This document shows, one piece after another, positions 23,119 to 30,783 of a stretch of DNA of 64,000 nucleotides (positions are counted from its first letter, which is position 1; the number at the start of each line of letters is the position of its first letter). The stretch is from JAQGMV01 sp035626595. GTDB taxonomy: Bacteria > Pseudomonadota > Gammaproteobacteria > Burkholderiales > SG8-41. Made by a program: the position numbers and the translations under genes. The notes under the pieces were generated by a model. That model had not been told where the DNA came from. It worked only from the letters and a program-made list of their open reading frames with translations, and did not search any database. The stretch is taken from the NCBI GenBank assembly GCA_035626595.1, contig DASPNJ010000078.1, positions 40,674-104,673 on the forward strand. The letters are read 5' to 3'.

Positions 23119-25242
23119 ATGGAACCGCACCGCTGGAAGTTCATACGCGCCGGAGGCGTCGATCAGGTCGTCATCCGCAACGGCGCCGATATCGCAAACC
23201 TGGAACAGCTCGATCAGAAGCTCTGGGTTGCGCTCGCCTGTCCCACGCGAGACATCGAATTCGACACCGCGACGCTGGATCTGCTCGACAGCGACAACGA
23301 CGGGCGCATCCGCGCGCCCGAGGTGATCGAAGCGAGCCGCTGGGTTCGCGCACGTCTCAAGAATCTCGATGATCTGTTCACCGGCGGCGACACGATCGAG
23401 ATTTCAGCCCTCGACGACAGCACGCCAGAGGGTTCGGCGCTGGCCGCCGAAGCGCGCGACGTGCTCGATCGCGCAGGAAAACCGCACGCCGGGCCGATCG
23501 GCCTCGCGGATGTCGCGGAGCGCATCGATCATTTCGACGCGCTGCCGTTCAACGGCGACGGCGTCGTGCCCGCGGCGGCGGCACAAGACGAGACGCTCGA
23601 GCGTCTCGTGAACGAGATCATCGAGACGCACGGCAGCGTCACCGACCGCAGCGGCCACCCCGGCATCGATCGCGCGAAGCTCGATGCCTTCTTCACCGAG
23701 GCGCACGCGCTCGAGCAGTGGCGCAGTCGAGGCGAGGCCGATCCTGCGACGCTGCCGCTCGGGGAGGCGACGCTCGGCGCCTCGGAAGCCGCGCTCGCGG
23801 TACGCGAAAAGATCGACGACTATTTCGCGCGCACGACCGTAACGGCCTACGATCCCGCGGCGGTCGCCGCGCTCAACCCCGCGCGCAGCGTCTATCGCGA
23901 CATGGCGACGCAGACGCTGCGTGCCGACTCGCCGGAGATCGCCGATCTTCCGCTCGCGATCATCGAGCCGGGCCGCCCGCTGCCGCTCACGCAAGGCGTG
24001 AACCCGGCGTGGCGAGGACGACTGGACGCGCTGCGCGAGCGCGTCCTCGAGCCCCTTCTCGGACGCATCGTTGTGGAGCTCACCGAAGAAGACTGGCGCA
24101 GCGTCCAGGCAAAGCTCGCGCCCTGCGAAAAATGGCTGGACTCACGGCCGCAAACCAGCATCGTGAAACTCGGGCTCGACCGCGTGCGCGAAATCGTGCA
24201 GCAGGATCTGAAAGGACGCCTCTACGAGCTCATCGCGAAAGACGAAGACGCGAACGCACAATCCGCGCGCCTGCGCGATCTGGAAAAGCTCGTGCGTTTC
24301 AAACGCGATCTCGTCCATTTCCTGAACAATTTCGTCTCCTTCTCGGAGTTCTATCGCCGCGAACACGCGACCTTCCAGGCGGGCACGCTGTACCTGGACG
24401 CCCGAAGCTGCGACTTGACCGTGCGGGTCCACGACGCGGCGAAGCACGCGACTCTCGCCGGCCTTGCCAAGGCGTACCTCGCCTACCTCGACTGCACGCG
24501 CGGCAAGGATAAGATGACCATCGCGGCAGCGTTCACGGCCGGCGACGTCGATTACCTGCTCGTCGGCCGCAACGGCGTGTTCTACGACCGCAAAGGCCGC
24601 GACTGGGATGCGACGATCACGAAGATCGTGGAGAACCCGATCAGCATCCGGCAGGCGTTCTTCTCGCCGTATAAAAAATTCGTGCGCATGATCGAGGAGC
24701 AGGTCGCCAAGCGCGCAGGCGCGGCCGACAAGGACGCACAGGGCAAGCTCAGCGCGCTCGCCGCAAACGTCGCCAAACCGAGTCCGCCGGCGCAGGCGCC
24801 CGCGGCCGCGGCGCGTCAGCGCCGCATAGACGTCGGCACCGTCGCAGCGCTCGGCGTTGCGCTCGGCAGCATCAGCACTGTCATCGTCGGCGTGTTCTCG
24901 AAGTTCATCGACCTCGGGCTCTGGATTCCGCTCGCGCTCGTCGGCATCGTCCTCGCCATTTCCGGCCCGAGCGTCGTGATCGCGTGGCTCAAGCTGCGTC
25001 AGCGGAGCCTCGGGCCCATACTCGATGCGAGCGGCTGGGCTATAAACGGACGGATGCGCATCAACGTGCCGCTGGGCGCGTCGTTGTCGCGCATGCCGAA
25101 GCTGCCGCCGCGCCCCGAGCGGCAGCGGCGCGATCCGTTTGCCGAGTCGCATGCTGTCGCATATGCCGTGCTTCTCGCTCTTACGGGAGTGGCGGCGCTG
25201 CTCTTCGCGTGGCGATCCGGCTGGCTGCCGATCGGGCCGTGA
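23119..25242 (+). CDS. Large protein with EF-hand-like motif and C-terminal membrane helices, unknown function
   Basis: A 707-aa protein (from ATG 23119; an earlier in-frame start exists at 23101). Near the N-terminus, LDLLDSDNDGRIRAPEVIEA has the D-x-D-x-D-G-x-I-x3-E spacing of an EF-hand calcium loop, and a second acidic FNGDGVV site occurs near residue 155. The middle is long, charged and mostly helical. Residues about 570-635 hold two hydrophobic segments (VAALGVALGSISTVIVGVFS, LWIPLALVGIVLAISGPSVV), and a third lies at the end (AVLLALTGVAALLFAW). It follows the terminator, so it has its own promoter, and it converges on htpG. I cannot name the family. Confidence 0.75.
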   Translation: MEPHRWKFIRAGGVDQVVIRNGADIANLEQLDQKLWVALACPTRDIEFDTATLDLLDSDNDGRIRAPEVIEASRWVRARLKNLDDLFTGGDTIEISALDDSTPEGSALAAEARDVLDRAGKPHAGPIGLADVAERIDHFDALPFNGDGVVPAAAAQDETLERLVNEIIETHGSVTDRSGHPGIDRAKLDAFFTEAHALEQWRSRGEADPATLPLGEATLGASEAALAVREKIDDYFARTTVTAYDPAAVAALNPARSVYRDMATQTLRADSPEIADLPLAIIEPGRPLPLTQGVNPAWRGRLDALRERVLEPLLGRIVVELTEEDWRSVQAKLAPCEKWLDSRPQTSIVKLGLDRVREIVQQDLKGRLYELIAKDEDANAQSARLRDLEKLVRFKRDLVHFLNNFVSFSEFYRREHATFQAGTLYLDARSCDLTVRVHDAAKHATLAGLAKAYLAYLDCTRGKDKMTIAAAFTAGDVDYLLVGRNGVFYDRKGRDWDATITKIVENPISIRQAFFSPYKKFVRMIEEQVAKRAGAADKDAQGKLSALAANVAKPSPPAQAPAAAARQRRIDVGTVAALGVALGSISTVIVGVFSKFIDLGLWIPLALVGIVLAISGPSVVIAWLKLRQRSLGPILDASGWAINGRMRINVPLGASLSRMPKLPPRPERQRRDPFAESHAVAYAVLLALTGVAALLFAWRSGWLPIGP

Positions 25243-25248
25243 CGCTGT

Positions 25249-27150
25249 CTACACCGCCAGGATGAGCTGGTTCAGGCGCTTCACGAAACCGGCTGGATCT
25301 TCGAGCTGACCGCCCTCGGCGAGCAGCGCCTGATCGAACAGCACCTGGCTCCAGTCACCGAAGCGCACCTCGTCGGATTCGGTTTTCAGCCGCTCCACCA
25401 GCGGATGATGCGGATTCACTTCGAGAATCGGCCTGGACCCGGGCACTTTCTGCCCCGCGGCCTTGAGCAGCCGCTCGAGGTGCATGCCCATGTCGTGCTC
25501 GTCGGCGACGAGACAGACCGGTGAATCGGTGAGCCGCTGCGTCACGCGCACGTCCTTCACCTTCTCGCCCAGCGCTTTCTTCACCCGCTCGATCAGCTCC
25601 TTGTACTCGCCGGCTTCTTTTTCCTGCTCTTTCTTCTCCGCTTCGTCCGCGAGCTTGCCGAGGTCGAGACCGCCTTTCGCCACGCTCTGGAGCGGCTTGC
25701 CCTGGAATTCCGTCAGGAACGAAAGCGCCCACTCGTCCACGCGGTCGGTGAGCAGCAGGACCTCGATACCTTTTTTGCGGAAGATCTCCAGGTGCGGGCT
25801 GTTCTTGGCGGCGGCGAAGGTCTCGGCCGTGACGTAGTAGATCTTCTCCTGCCCTTCCTTCATGCGCGAGACGTAATCGGCGAGCGACACGTCCTCGTCT
25901 TCCGTGTCCTTGTGCGTGGAGGCGAAGCGACAGAGCTTCGCGACGCGCTCGCGGTTCGCGTGGTCCTCGCCGAGTCCTTCCTTGAACACCCGGCCGAACT
26001 CCTTCCAGAAGGTCACGAACTTGTCCTTGTGGTTCTCCGCCAGGTCTTCGAGCATCGAGAGCACCCGGCGCACGCTGCCCGCGCGGATCATCTCGACGTC
26101 GCGCGACTCCTGAAGGATCTCGCGCGAGACGTTGAGCGGCAGATCGTTGGAATCGATCACGCCGCGCACGAAGCGCAGGTACAGCGGCATCAGGTGCTCG
26201 GCATCGTCCATGATGAAGACGCGCCGCACGTAGAGCTTGATGCCGCGGCGATGCTCGCGATCCCATAGATCGAACGGGGCATGCGACGGGATGTAGAGGA
26301 GCTGCGTGTATTCCTTGGTGCCCTCGACCTTGTTGTGCGTGTAGGCGAGCGGCGCCTCGAAATCGTGCGCGACGTGCTTGTAGAACTCGTGGTACTGCGC
26401 CTCGGTGATCTCGCTCTTCGACCGCGCCCACAGCGCGCCGGCCTGATTGACCGTCTCGTCTTCGTCGGTCGGCTTGTTCTCGCCCTGCTTCTCGTCCCAC
26501 TCCTCTTTCTTCATGAGGATCGGAAGCGTGATGTGGTCCGAGTACTTGCGGATGATCGAGCGCAGCCTGAAGCCGTTCAATAGATCGTCCTCGCCTTCGC
26601 GCAGGTGGAGCGTGACTTCGGTGCCGCGCTGCGGCCGCTCGACGGTCTCGATCGTGTACTCGCCGCTGCCGTCGGACTCCCATCTCACGCCGTGCTCCGG
26701 CGTGAGCCCGGCGCGGCGGGTCGTGAGCGTCACCTTGTCCGCAACGATGAAGCTCGAATAGAAACCCACGCCGAACTGACCGATCAGATGCGCGTCCTTC
26801 GCGTCGTCGCCGGTCAGCTTGTCGAAGAACTCCCGCGTGCCGGACTTCGCGATCGTGCCGATGTTCTCGACGACTTCCTGGCGCGACATGCCGATGCCGT
26901 TGTCCGATACGGTGATGGTGCGCGCGGCCTTGTCGAACGCGACGCGTATCCTCAGCTCCGGATCGGCTTCATAGAGCGCCTTGTCGGTGAGCGCCTCGAA
27001 GCGCAGCTTGTCGGCGGCGTCCGACGCGTTCGAGACGAGCTCCCGCAGAAAGATCTCCTTGTTGCTGTACAAGGAGTGGATCATCAGCTTCAGTAGCTGT
27101 TTGACTTCGGCCTGGAAGCCGAGCGTTTCGCGGGTCTGGGTTTCTGCCAT
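25249..27150 (-). CDS. htpG: Molecular chaperone HtpG (bacterial Hsp90)
   Basis: A 633-aa Hsp90. N-terminal ATP-binding motifs are SLYSNKEIFLRELVSNASDA, TVSDNGIGMSRQEVVENIGT, IAKSGTREF and LIGQFGVGFYSSF. The middle domain has YIPSHAPFDLWDRE and KLYVRRVFIMDD then PLNVSREILQESRDV. The C-terminal dimerisation region includes LTDSPVCLVADEHDMGMHLE. Length and order match bacterial HtpG. It acts as a cytosolic ATP-dependent chaperone dimer. It is divergent from a Bug-receptor gene, with about 90 nt between start codons. Confidence 0.97.
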   Translation of the reverse strand: MAETQTRETLGFQAEVKQLLKLMIHSLYSNKEIFLRELVSNASDAADKLRFEALTDKALYEADPELRIRVAFDKAARTITVSDNGIGMSRQEVVENIGTIAKSGTREFFDKLTGDDAKDAHLIGQFGVGFYSSFIVADKVTLTTRRAGLTPEHGVRWESDGSGEYTIETVERPQRGTEVTLHLREGEDDLLNGFRLRSIIRKYSDHITLPILMKKEEWDEKQGENKPTDEDETVNQAGALWARSKSEITEAQYHEFYKHVAHDFEAPLAYTHNKVEGTKEYTQLLYIPSHAPFDLWDREHRRGIKLYVRRVFIMDDAEHLMPLYLRFVRGVIDSNDLPLNVSREILQESRDVEMIRAGSVRRVLSMLEDLAENHKDKFVTFWKEFGRVFKEGLGEDHANRERVAKLCRFASTHKDTEDEDVSLADYVSRMKEGQEKIYYVTAETFAAAKNSPHLEIFRKKGIEVLLLTDRVDEWALSFLTEFQGKPLQSVAKGGLDLGKLADEAEKKEQEKEAGEYKELIERVKKALGEKVKDVRVTQRLTDSPVCLVADEHDMGMHLERLLKAAGQKVPGSRPILEVNPHHPLVERLKTESDEVRFGDWSQVLFDQALLAEGGQLEDPAGFVKRLNQLILAV

Positions 27151-27242
27151 GTGGGGTCCTCCTGAACGACCGCAAGGATATCGGGGCGCTCAGCTACAAT
27201 TTCAAGGCTCGAACGCCGCCTGCATTCCGAGGAGAAGCAAAA

Positions 27243-28235
27243 ATGAGACGTACCCGCTCGTGCGCCGCCGGCGCGCTGGTTTTGACCGCAGTGGCCGGCG
27301 CGCTTGCCGCCCCGGCCGTGGCCGCCGACAAAGCCGGGGGCTACCCCGACCGTCCAGTCCGCCTGATCGTGCCGTTTCCGCCCGGCGGCGGCACCGACCT
27401 CGTTTCACGCACGATCGCGCCCGGGCTATCGCAGCGCCTGGGGCAGCAGGTCGTCATCGACAATCGCGGGGCGGCGCAGGGCATCGTCGGCACGCACATC
27501 GCCGCCACCGCCGCGCCGGACGGCTACACCCTCGTCATCGCGGAGATCGGGGCAACGGCCGTGGCGCCCGCGGTCACGCCCAACGTGCCGTTCGACGTGC
27601 TCAAGGATTTCGCACCGATCACGCAGCTGATCAGCCAGCCGTACATCATGGCCGTCAACCCGACCGTGCCGGCGAAAACGCTGGCCGAGTTCGTGAAGCT
27701 CGCGCAGGCGAAGCCCGGCGCGCTCAACTACGGCTCGGGCAACGTCACCGCGCACGTCATGCAGGAAGTGTTTTTCCGCACGGCCAAAGTCAAGCTCACG
27801 CACGTGCCCTACCGCGGCTCGGGGCCGACGATCGCGGCGCTCCTCCAGAACGAGATCCAGACCAGCTTCTCCGGGCCGGGCGCCGCGCTCCCGCAGATCA
27901 AGGCGGGGAAAATCCGCGGTCTCGCGGTGACGACGCTCAAGCGCTCACCCCAGCTCCCGGACATCCCGACGATGAACGAGTCCGGTTACAAGGGCTTCGA
28001 AGTGAGCGGCTGGTACGGGATCATGGCGCCCGCGAAAACGCCGCGGCCGGTCATCGACCGGCTCAATCGGGACATCGTCGCGACGCTCAACAGCGCCGAG
28101 GTATCGAAGATCCTGACCTCCCGCGGCTACGATCCGTCGCCGACGACGCCCGAAGCCTTCGCCAAGTACCTGCGTTCGGAGATCGCGCGCTGGTCGAAGG
28201 CGGTGAAGGAATACGGCATCAAGTCGATCGACTAG
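27243..28235 (+). CDS. Bug/TctC-family periplasmic solute receptor
   Basis: A 330-aa protein with a signal peptide (cleavage near PAVAA) and Bug motifs YPDRPVRLIVPFPPGGGTDL, VVIDNRGAAQGIVGTHIAAT, APDGYTLVIAEIGATAVAPA and PTVPAKTLAEFVKLAQAKPG. The ATG follows GAGGAGAAGCAAAA. No transporter gene is adjacent, so it is an orphan receptor in this window. The PH-domain gene starts one base after its stop codon, suggesting read-through of transcription, though their roles seem unrelated. Confidence 0.93.
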   Translation: MRRTRSCAAGALVLTAVAGALAAPAVAADKAGGYPDRPVRLIVPFPPGGGTDLVSRTIAPGLSQRLGQQVVIDNRGAAQGIVGTHIAATAAPDGYTLVIAEIGATAVAPAVTPNVPFDVLKDFAPITQLISQPYIMAVNPTVPAKTLAEFVKLAQAKPGALNYGSGNVTAHVMQEVFFRTAKVKLTHVPYRGSGPTIAALLQNEIQTSFSGPGAALPQIKAGKIRGLAVTTLKRSPQLPDIPTMNESGYKGFEVSGWYGIMAPAKTPRPVIDRLNRDIVATLNSAEVSKILTSRGYDPSPTTPEAFAKYLRSEIARWSKAVKEYGIKSID

Positions 28236-28236
28236 C

Positions 28237-28665
28237 ATGGCGAAAGACGAGACAGTCTGGAGCGGCTCACCGTCGCAGGTATTGAACCTGCCGCTGTACA
28301 TCGTGTGCGGCCTCACCTTCTGGCTCGTCGTGCCGGTCTTCATCGCGATCTGGAAGTGGCTCGTGCTGCGCAACACGCGCTACGAGCTCACGACCGAACG
28401 GCTGAAAATGCGCGAGGGCGTGCTCAACAAGGAGCTCGACGAGCTCGAGCTCTACCGCGCGCAGGACTACAAGCTCGAGCAGCCCTTCTGGCTGCGCATC
28501 TTCTCTCTGGGCACCGTCACGCTGCGCACCGCCGACACCTCCAACCCCGTGATCGTGCTGCGGGGTCTGCGCGAAAGCGAGCACGTCTACGAGCTCCTGC
28601 GCACGCACGTCGAAGAATGCCGCGTGAAGAAGCGCGTTCTTCCGCTGGACCTGCAGCAGGCGTGA
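28237..28665 (+). CDS. Bacterial PH-domain (DUF304-type) membrane protein
   Basis: A 142-aa protein. EETVW-type start (DETVWSGSPSQVLNLPLYIV), a membrane hairpin (VCGLTFWLVVPVFIAIWKWL), then a bPH2 domain: RYELTTERLKMREGVLNKEL, DELELYRAQDYKLEQPFWLR and SLGTVTLRTADTSNPVIVLR. This layout matches the YdbS/YdbT-like PH proteins of the inner membrane, whose role is unknown. It overlaps the next start (GTGA at 28662). Confidence 0.85.
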   Translation: MAKDETVWSGSPSQVLNLPLYIVCGLTFWLVVPVFIAIWKWLVLRNTRYELTTERLKMREGVLNKELDELELYRAQDYKLEQPFWLRIFSLGTVTLRTADTSNPVIVLRGLRESEHVYELLRTHVEECRVKKRVLPLDLQQA

Positions 28666-29360
28666 CAGCCGCCTACGCGCTTCGCGGAATCGGTGCCGGT
28701 CACGTGGCGCTGATCGTCGCCGCGATCGCCGTGGGGCTCGTGGTCGATGTCAGCACCGACCTCGTCGGCCAGGTGGCGCTGAGCGCCGTGTACTGGGTCC
28801 TGCTCTTCTATCTCCTCGGCCGTGTCAGCATAACGGAACGCCGGGCGCTGCTCGCATGCCTCGTCATCGCGACCGCGGGCGAGCTTTTTCTGTCGCTCGT
28901 GTGGGGCCTCTACACGTACCGGCTCGAGAACGTACCCATGTTCGTTCCGCCGGGACACGTGCTGCTGCTGATGCTCGCACTGCTCCTCGCGCAGCGGCTG
29001 AAAGGACGCGCCGCCGACGCGGTGCTGGTGTGCGCGGGCGCGTATGCGGTGGCGGCGGCCGTCACGGGTTTCGATACGTTCGCGCTGCCGCTCCTCGCGG
29101 CGCTCGCCATCATCGCGCTCGCGATGCCGCACAACCGGCCGCTCTATGCGAGCACGTTCCTGCTCGCGCTCGCGCTGGAGCTCTACGGCACGTGGCTCGG
29201 CAACTGGACGTGGGCGCGCGAAGTGCCGGTGATCGCGCTCGTCACCACCAATCCGCCGGGGCTCGCGAGCGCGTTCTACGCCGTGCTCGATGCGCTGGTC
29301 GCGTGCGCCGTGCTGCTCGCGGCACGGCGGATGACGTCCGCACCCACGCGGGTCGCTTGA
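28662..29360 (+). CDS. Polytopic membrane protein, unknown family
   Basis: A 232-aa product from the GTG in the GTGA overlap with the PH-domain gene. It has about seven or eight hydrophobic helices (VALIVAAIAVGLVVDVS, GHVLLLMLALLLAQRLKG, LPLLAALAIIALAMP, STFLLALALELYGTW). Polar residues sit between them, including YTYRLENVPMFVPPGH and GTWLGNWTWAREVP. I see no catalytic signature and cannot name the family. Its stop overlaps the next start (TTGA). It is probably co-translated with its neighbours as a small membrane operon. Confidence 0.65.
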   Translation: MTAAYALRGIGAGHVALIVAAIAVGLVVDVSTDLVGQVALSAVYWVLLFYLLGRVSITERRALLACLVIATAGELFLSLVWGLYTYRLENVPMFVPPGHVLLLMLALLLAQRLKGRAADAVLVCAGAYAVAAAVTGFDTFALPLLAALAIIALAMPHNRPLYASTFLLALALELYGTWLGNWTWAREVPVIALVTTNPPGLASAFYAVLDALVACAVLLAARRMTSAPTRVA

Positions 29361-29815
29361 TCCGGCCGCGCGTGCGGCACGCAGCCCATGTGGTGCTCGT
29401 CGCCGCCGTCCCGGCGCTCCTTGCGGGATGCGGCGCGATGCGCTTCATGCAGCAAGACAAAGCGCAGTCTTACTTCACGACGAGTCTCTGCAGCGTCGTG
29501 CTCGAAAGCAAAGACCGCTCGGCGCGCTTCCAGATCGCGCTGGACGTCGTGCGGCCGCTGCCCCGGGGGGCGCTGCTCGAAACCGAGTTCCAGAACCCGA
29601 GCGAGAAGGCGGTCCTCAGCGTGACGCGCGCGGTGAGCGGCGACGAGCGCAGAATCGTGCTGACTTCTCCGCCGGTGGCGCAGATCCGCGCCGGCGGCTA
29701 CGAAACGGTTACACGCATCTACGCCGCCGCCGACCGCAAGAACATCCTCGGCGTGCATACCCAGCGCTGCGAGTCGCTGGTCGATCATCGCGAGCTCGGT
29801 CCCGAATTCAGGTGA
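29357..29815 (+). CDS. Putative lipoprotein of the small membrane operon
   Basis: About 152 aa. A TTG at 29357 overlapping the previous stop or a GTG at 29372 can start it; both place a hydrophobic signal ending in a lipobox (PALLAGC) near residue 25. The mature part has beta-rich character: LESKDRSARFQIALDVVRPL, LLETEFQNPSEKAVLSVTRA and GGYETVTRIYAAAD. This suggests an immunoglobulin-like or pilus-chaperone-like fold, but no named family is recognised. Non-ATG starts and stop/start overlaps on both sides indicate strict translational coupling. Confidence 0.62.
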   Translation: MIRPRVRHAAHVVLVAAVPALLAGCGAMRFMQQDKAQSYFTTSLCSVVLESKDRSARFQIALDVVRPLPRGALLETEFQNPSEKAVLSVTRAVSGDERRIVLTSPPVAQIRAGGYETVTRIYAAADRKNILGVHTQRCESLVDHRELGPEFR

Positions 29816-30135
29816 CGCGGCACGACATTTTCGTGACGGGTGGCACCGGTTACCTGGGCGCCGCCCTCGTGCCCGTCCTGCTCTCGCGCGGTCACACCGT
29901 GCGCGTGCTCGCCCGACGCGGCCCCGGCCACTATTGGCCGCTCGCGATGGCACCGGTCTACGCGGTGCTCGAGCGGCTGAAGCCCACGCGCGATCTCGCG
30001 CTGCGGCTGGGGCTCGTCAATCTCGAAGAGATGATCGCCGCGCTGGTGCACGCGGTGGAACATCCCCCGCACATCGAGCGCATCGTGACCGGGCCGGAAA
30101 TCGCACGCGCTCGATCGGGCGCCCCAAAGCCATGA
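29812..30135 (+). pseudogene. Internally deleted NAD(P)-binding epimerase-like remnant
   Basis: A 107-codon open frame from the GTG in the GTGA overlap. Residues 1-30 are a classic Rossmann start (HDIFVTGGTGYLGAALVPVL). At about residue 36 (VRVLARRGPGHYWPLAMAPV) it jumps directly into what is the C-terminal region of atypical SDR proteins (GLVNLEEMIAALVHAVEHP). Full-length relatives have about 100-150 residues between these parts, holding the catalytic or substrate-binding segment. The deletion kept the frame, so a small protein may still be made, but not an active epimerase. Confidence 0.65.
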
Positions 30136-30410
30136 GCCGCAGGCGATCGGTTGTGCCCGCGGCAGCGCTGTGGACGGCGCTGCTCGTCTTCGCGTTCGTC
30201 GCGGCGCCGCACTCGTGCGCATGGGGTTTGTCGGCGTACTTCTGGTCGGGCATTGCCGTCGTCGCGATCAGTGCCTCGCTGCCATCGCTCGTCGACGCGA
30301 AGGAGAAGCCGCGGCTCGGCGTATCGGCGCTGCTCGGCGCGGCAGCCGCGGGCGTGTGGATCATCGGGCTCTTCGCCGCACCCTTTCAGTTGCTCTGCCG
30401 GCTCTTCTAG
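30132..30410 (+). CDS. Small membrane protein, 92 aa
   Basis: Starts on an ATGA overlap with the epimerase remnant. Three hydrophobic helices are predicted (VVPAAALWTALLVFAFVAAP, AYFWSGIAVVAISASLPSLV, SALLGAAAAGVWIIGLFAAP), with one cysteine in each of the first loop and the end (APHSCAW, LLCRLF). It is the last member of the coupled string 28237-30410. The family is unknown. The intergenic repeat region follows directly. Confidence 0.55.
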   Translation: MSRRRSVVPAAALWTALLVFAFVAAPHSCAWGLSAYFWSGIAVVAISASLPSLVDAKEKPRLGVSALLGAAAAGVWIIGLFAAPFQLLCRLF

Positions 30411-30486
30411 GTGCGAAGATTCAACAGGCTATTCTGAAGATTCGTCTCATCCGCCTAACCTGCGGTGTCTTTGCGACGCGCCGCAG

Positions 30487-30650
30487 GCGCGGTGGAGGTG
30501 ATTCGTCGACCCTCATGGTGCCGCAAAACCGCGTCATTGCAGCCGGAAACCCGCTTCGCGGCGGGCAGTCAACACACGACAGCCCGCACACGAAGCGCCG
30601 GCTGCAATGACTGCGGCACAAATCGGCTCGCCCAATCACCTCCACCGCGC
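30487..30650. repeat. Long foldback repeat, copy 1 (164 nt)
   Basis: The ends are a perfect 17-bp inverted repeat (GCGCGGTGGAGGTGATT at 30487-30503, its complement at 30634-30650). Inside are nested pairings: GTGCCGCA/TGCGGCAC (30518-30525, 30612-30619), a 14-bp stem around CATTGCAGCCGG (30533-30546, 30598-30611), CGCTTCG/CGAAGCG, and a terminal hairpin GCGGGC/GCCCGC with GTC-AACACAC-GAC in its loop. It folds end to end as one cruciform or RNA hairpin. Related copies are at 39221-39380, 39455-39560 and 63851-64000. No coding frame is supported. Confidence 0.88.
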
Positions 30651-30740
30651 GCTCGCCCCTGAGCCCGAATGAGCCACAAAGCTTAGGGCGCCTCGCGGCC
30701 GCAGAGCCGAGCCGGCGCACCGAGTTGTGCCGCCGGAACT
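30651..30740. repeat. Spacer plus truncated inverted copy of the foldback repeat
   Basis: This stretch matches the sequence between the two copies at 39381-39460: both have AAAGCTT, then GCCTCGCGGC, a GCAGAG and GAGCCGGCGCACCGA before TTGTGCCGC. At 39455 an inverted copy continues; here it is lost after about 12 nt (30725-30735). So the locus once had the same two-copy arrangement. Otherwise the 30411-30783 gap has no gene. Confidence 0.6.
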
Positions 30741-30768
30741 CGTAGGGTGTGCTGGCAGCAACCCTACG
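30741..30768. repeat. Short perfect hairpin, CGTAGGGT type
   Basis: CGTAGGGT ... ACCCTACG with an inner TGC/GCA extension forms a tight hairpin 16 nt beyond the permease stop codon. No T run follows in either direction, so it is not a classical terminator. A related hairpin beginning CGTAGGGTGCGCC is at 44066-44088. Confidence 0.55.
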
Positions 30769-30783
30769 GATCGCTCGGCTGTT

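Noticed and set aside
30420..30780. Short open frames inside foldback repeat copy 1
   Set aside because: Frames exist on both strands because of the palindrome, but they lack binding sites, are not shared between copies, and the changes between copies preserve pairing, not codons.
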